From NCBI GenBank assembly GCA_029891385.1, contig CM057235.1, forward strand, positions 11,093,001-11,157,000: DNA of 64,000 nt, written 5' to 3'. Positions 59,860-64,000 of the stretch are shown here, piece after piece. Both the position numbers and the translations under genes were made by a program. This DNA comes from Erythroxylum novogranatense. Lineage: Eukaryota; Streptophyta; Magnoliopsida; Malpighiales; Erythroxylaceae. Each line of letters starts with the position of its first letter. Positions within the stretch are counted from its first letter, which is position 1. Below the pieces are notes generated by a model, which had not been told where the DNA came from, made no database searches, and saw only the letters and a program-made list of their open reading frames with translations.

Positions 59860-60857
59860 ATAGAAGATGATGATCCTACCACCTATGAAGAGGTTCTGAA
59901 GAGTTCAGAGTCTGAGAAATGGCTCCATGCCATGCAGGCTGAAATGGATTCCATGTATGAAAACCAAGTATGGACTTTGGTTGAGGCACCCGAAGGAATC
60001 AAACCCATAGGGTGCAAATGGGTTTTCAAAAAGAAAACCGACATGGATGATAATGTAATTACCTATAAAGCAAGGCTTGTGGCTAAAGGTTTTCGTCAAA
60101 GATAAGGAGTTGACTACGATGAGACCTTCATCCCAATAGCAATGCTTAAATCCATTAGAATACTCCTAGCTATTGCCACTCATTATGATTATGAGATATG
60201 GCAAATAGATGTGAGAACAGCTTTCCTAAATGGAAATCTAGCTGAGGATGTGTATATGACACAACCTGAGGGCTTCACCTCCTATGATAGCGAAAAGGTA
60301 TGCAAGCTTCAAAAATCCATCTATGGATTGAAACAAGCATCCAGGAGTTGGAATATCCGTTTGATGAGGTAATCAAAGAGTTTGGTTTCTCACAAAATCT
60401 GGATGAACACTATGTGTATAAGAAGGTTAATGAGACTGCAATCGTATTCCTTATGTTGTATGTAGATGACATATTATTGCTAGGAAACGATGTCTCTATG
60501 CTACAATCAGTCAAGATTTGGTTATCCAAACAATTTGCTATGAAAGACCTTGGTGAAGCAACTTATATCCTTGGGATAAAGATTTATAGAGATAGATCAA
60601 AAAGGTTGCTTGGTCTTTCACAATCAACGTACATAGACAAAATGCTAAAAAGGTTTAGCATGGAGCAATCCAAGAGAGGGTACCTTCCCATCACTCATGG
60701 GATAACACTCTCAAAATCTATGTGTCCTAAGACACAAGATGAGAGGATGCGCATGAATATGATCCCGTATGCATCTGCGGTAGGATCTATCATGTACGCT
60801 ATGCTATGTACGAGACCCGATGTATCATATGCTCTAAGTGTTACGAGCAGATACTAA
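59860..60857 (+). pseudogene. COP-13 reverse transcriptase, one stop and one frameshift
   Basis: It would make cDNA from element RNA. TYEEVLKSSESEKWLHAMQA begins the RT entry; VWTLVEAPEGIKPIGCKWVF and YKARLVAKGF follow. A TAA replaces a Gln codon at 60103. The frame resumes GVDYDETFIPIAMLKSIRIL, then IWQIDVRTAFLNGNL (first catalytic Asp) and LQKSIYGLKQASRSW. A shift near 60355 moves to the frame FDEVIKEFGF. MLYVDDILLLGND (60452 on) is the intact YVDD box. FAMKDLGEATYILGIKIYRD, SQSTYIDKML and YASAVGSIMYAM complete the copia RT. The damage is light compared with COP-7. Confidence 0.93.
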
Positions 60858-61441
60858 TCGGATCCCGTGAGGGTCATCTTTGGGTGGTATCAAGAATATC
60901 CTTAAGTACTTGCGAAGGACTAAGGATGTTTTCTTGATATATGGAGATAGAAATCTCAAAGTGGCGGGTATCTGAGATGCCGATTTTCAATCGATAAGGA
61001 TGATTCCAAATCTCAATCAGTTACGATTCACACCGAATGGCGGGCGCTTAGTTGGAAGAGTTCCAAACAAGAGACGACTATCGATTCAACGATCGAGGCG
61101 AGTACATTGCCACTTCGAAGCGAAAGAAGAAGCGGTTTGGATCAAAAGTTCATTATCGAACTTGGTGTGGTTCCTAGCGATGATGGGCCCATCTGATTGT
61201 ATTGTGACAACAATGGGGCTATTCTGCAGTGAAAGAACCAAGGTCTCATCAACGATCCAAACACGTACTCCATAGATATCATCTGATCAGGGAGATCATA
61301 GGACGAGGTGATGTCCAGATCGAGAGAATTCCCACCGAGCAGAATATAGCTGATCCGTTGACAAAGCCATTATCACAAAAGAGTTTTGATTCTCATGTAC
61401 TCGCCTATGGTATTAGATATCAAGGCGATTGGCGGCTTTAG
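60858..61441 (+). pseudogene. COP-13 RNase H, several frameshifts
   Basis: It would remove RNA from the hybrid. ILKYLRRTKDVFLIYGDRN lies near 60900. The first Asp lies in a DADFQ-like string near 60977. The usual GGAVSWKSSKQ block is split between two frames (61037-61070). ELGVVPS and YCDNNGAI follow after another shift (about 61160-61225). The last frame from 61229 gives KEPRSHQRSKHVLHRYHLI, REIIGRGDVQIERIPTEQNI and ADPLTKPLSQK, the normal copia C-terminus, and ends TAG at 61439-61441, just before the polypurine tract. Confidence 0.88.
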
Positions 61442-61444
61442 GTC

Positions 61445-61455
61445 AAGTGGGAGAA
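61445..61455 (+). other. COP-13 polypurine tract
   Basis: aagtgggagaa directly before the 3' LTR start at 61456. Confidence 0.9.
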
Positions 61456-63284
61456 TGTTAGAGTAGTGCCCTGAAGGCAATCACCTTTAGCTCATTTTGT
61501 ACAAAGTTGTGTACATACTTTATGAATAAATAAAGAAAGGCATATTTCATTAACTTGCTGTTCATTATTTATGAATGGATATTGATCTATAAGCAAATTA
61601 ATGAAGTCCATGATATATGACATAGCATGAAGGAAATTGTGATGTGATCATACTACTGAGATTCCTATCATGTGCAATTATGTCAGTATCTAAATTATCC
61701 CTAGTCATAGGATTACTGAGACTGGACATTGGTAATCCGTAGAGACTAGTACATCTCAAACTCCTTGATTTGATCAAGTAGTGGATCTCAAAAGCTGTAA
61801 ATATGAGATATTTAGGGTTGAGATGTGGATGCTTACTAGAGGTAGTAAGTACATTGGATGACCTGCTATGAGATCATCACATGGATGTTCTATTCTAATG
61901 TCAGTGATAATCTCATCATAACAATGGTGCAAGTATCCTTAGACTTGAGGTGCTCAAGGATATCTTGGATACTGATTCTGTGCTTTGACTCCATTCCTTG
62001 TTGCCTTATAGAGGTCGCTCATAGGGTGGTGATTAGGTACAGCTTGAGGTATTCGAAGGTAATTGAGTAGCCAATAGAGGATTCACCACTTCTATGATAG
62101 CAGAAGATGATACCTATGGCCTCTTGTCAGGGTCATTACTTGGAAGTCTCTGGCCGGAGCATATATGTCATGAAGAATGTCTTCATTGACATATTAAGTA
62201 ATGAGTCCCAGGACAAGAACTGGAATCACTTGGACTAGATTTGACGTAGTCAGTCTAGTAAGAGTTGACACATTACCCAAACTCATAACCAAGTGGGGTA
62301 TAGCATGGTGAAAGGACGAATTGCACGGTAATTGTCTATGGAAAGGTTCGTGATATGGTTCATGATGAATACATGATCATTCGTCAAGCCAATTATTTTC
62401 CGGTCAATTGGGGGTCATGATGTGTTGCTAGATACCGCTCATGACTTGTTTGGATTAAGTGTTAATCTAAGTGGCCAACATAACCGGGAACCTAATGGGT
62501 CACACGCATAAGAGTGTCTCGGAGAATTCGTAAAATAGTTTTGGACAAAGTTCTAATATATGGAGAGCAAACGGATTAAATGGATCCCGATGAGATCGAG
62601 ATATGTCCCGACGAGATCGCGACATCAATATTGCTGAAAAAAGTTTTTGGGGGTTTTTCCCATACCGGGACCCGGTAGGCCGGTAGGACCGACCCCAGTG
62701 TGACTGGACCACTTCAGCATTTATTTATATATTTATATATATATAATTAATTAAAGAATTAATTAATTAATATATATATATGTTATACGTGGAAAGGAGA
62801 AGAACCTTCTCCTTTATGCTTTGTCATCAAATTACATTAAATGATAAAAGAAAAAAAGAAAAGATAGAAGAGTGGATGATCGTTGATGCTTAAAATGAGG
62901 TTTTAAAACCTAAAGGAGAAAAAGGAATGAAGGTGATCTTCGTGGGTTTTCAAAAGGGTTTTGAAAAACAAAAGATTTCCTCTCTTTAAAGCTTCATCTT
63001 CAAGCTTCATTCATCCTTCTTCATCGTTGGTTTCCAAGCTCTCCAAGAACAAGGTAAGATCTAGCAGTCTTCAACTTGTTCTAGCTATTCCCGGGTCAAA
63101 GGGCTTGTCCCGGTTAGGTTCTCCAATCTCTACGTGGATACCGTTAGAGACGGTCTCCTTTGGCCGTTATGGTTTGAATTTGTTGTATAGACACATGGAT
63201 CCTGGCTTTCGGGAAGGTCCCAGAACAAAATTTTTTGTTTTCCGCACCGTGGGCATGTGATGCTCACACCGGGATTTTCCTACA
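61456..63284 (+). repeat. 3' LTR of COP-13, 1829 bp
   Basis: Nearly identical to 53010-54842. Ends gggattttcctaca, then target duplication GACGT. Small reading frames inside it simply mirror those in the 5' LTR and are not genes. Confidence 0.95.
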
Positions 63285-64000
63285 GACGTTAGCCAAGACG
63301 TACTGAAGCTAGTAATGCAATAGAAATACAAATACGAGAGAAAAATAAATATTAGGTGTTTTTAAAATTTTTAAAATTCCTTATTTATTTTAATTGTGTG
63401 GATTTAATCAATGCAACCATATATTATGACCATGATTTATGTTACATTGATGAATATGTGTGAGTAAGATTTTTTCAGTTAAGGTTAAGATTGATATTAG
63501 ATTAGGATAATTTTTGTTGTATTGATTTTTGTTTGATTGAATGCATTTTTAGTCTTAATTTAGCTTGATCACCTAGATTAAGACCTTAGATGATTGAATG
63601 CCACAAACAATGGGATCTAATTTTTGGAAAATTAATCAAGAGACATACATGAGACTAAAGTGTAAACCAACCATAGGATCTTGTGTGAGGATACCTAGGA
63701 TTAACGAACCTAGTTTTAGGCTTCTTGTATTGAGCACCTTTTATTCCAAATTATCTATGAACCAAGTGGGTGACTAGGATTTAGAAGAGAAGGAAATCCC
63801 CATGAACATTGGATTCAACTTGCTTAAATGAAGTAATTCCTAAATTAATCTACCATTACAATTTTTAGTGTCCAATCTAATTGAAATCCAATACCTTAAT
63901 CATTTTTCATCATTTGATTAAATCTAGTCATTTTTTTAAATTCATACCTTGCATTTTTCACATTTCCTTGATTTGCTTACTTTATTTTAATTTATTTTCA

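Larger units (their letters stand above)
53010..63284 (+). mobile_element. COP-13: nearly complete Ty1/copia element in the GYP-9 3' LTR
   Basis: LTRs at 53010-54842 and 61456-63284, perfect target duplication GACGT at 53005-53009 and 63285-63289, PBS, long leader, gag-pol in copia order (gag, protease, integrase, RT, RNase H) and polypurine tract. The LTRs are close to identical: three differences in the first roughly 210 aligned bases. It is therefore the youngest dated insertion here. Coding sequence is broken by about five frameshifts and one internal stop, so it is not autonomous now. COP-7 is an older relative. The copia lineage is not assigned. Confidence 0.95.
24735..64000 (+). mobile_element. 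GYP-9: large Athila/Tat-like Ty3/gypsy element, runs off the right edge
   Basis: Order: 5' LTR (24735 to about 27058), PBS for tRNA-Asp, gag, protease, RT, RNase H, integrase, noncoding 3' region, polypurine tract, and 3' LTR from 48998. This is the gypsy domain order. LARD-10, LTR-12 and COP-13 are nested in it. Target pentamer CTTAC precedes it (24730-24734); its partner is outside the window. The tRNA-Asp PBS and the gag/protease sequence style point to the non-chromovirus Athila/Tat branch. All proteins carry stops or frameshifts. Confidence 0.88.
48998..64000 (+). repeat. 3' LTR of GYP-9, split by LTR-12 and COP-13, truncated by the window edge
   Basis: Segments 48998-49244, 51850-53009 and 63285-64000 together align with the 5' LTR (24735-26878). 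For instance, 51850 onward matches 24956 onward, and 63285 onward matches about 26105 onward. Only about 180 bases of the LTR end lie beyond the window. Moderate divergence from the 5' LTR shows an old insertion. Confidence 0.88.

Overview
This window is repeat DNA from a flowering plant, probably a eudicot. It is AT-rich and packed with long terminal repeat (LTR) retrotransposons inserted into one another. The evidence for a plant is the combination of Ty1/copia and Ty3/gypsy proteins, primer-binding sites (PBS) matching initiator tRNA-Met and tRNA-Asp, very long LTRs, and a degraded L1-type LINE. I see no host gene, rRNA gene or tRNA gene. Every recognisable protein belongs to a transposon, and each carries at least one break. 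The species cannot be named from the sequence.

Layout. 1-1789 is the end of a minus-strand LTR cut into another LTR (1790-3773). 4198-12049 is a minus-strand LTR split by a plus-strand solo LTR (5352-9229, target duplication CCCAT). 12050-13384 holds a remnant with direct and inverted repeats. 13385-15822 is a minus-strand LINE broken in its endonuclease domain by an LTR starting at 15823. That LTR is broken at 16680 by an old copia element, whose leader carries a solo LTR (19537-22421, target duplication GTTAT). The old copia is broken in its integrase at 24735 by a large Athila/Tat-like gypsy element that runs past the window end.

The gypsy element has a 5' LTR (24735 to about 27058), gag and protease, then RT/RNase H/integrase after an interruption, then a 3' LTR from 48998. 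Three elements sit inside it: (1) a long-LTR element with no coding capacity (29693-44580, LARD-like), itself carrying a minus-strand solo LTR (30203-34853, target duplication GTTTT); (2) a minus-strand solo LTR (49245-51849, target duplication GCTTG); (3) a nearly complete copia element (53010-63284, target duplication GACGT). From the LINE to the 30203 solo LTR the nest is five insertions deep.

The most interesting signal is inside the long LTRs. LTRs with different termini share an interior built from diverged modules repeating about every 180-200 bp. At a corresponding place several carry a short array of motifs, often palindromic, that differs in sequence from copy to copy (AAGTCGACTT, CGTCGCGACG, CTCGCGAG, TGACGTCA and others). 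Other copies lack it. One of these decamers also forms an array in the leader of the unrelated copia element. In two LTRs and in that leader the array lies between good splice donor and acceptor sequences. Function is unknown. All coordinates and comparisons were made by eye.
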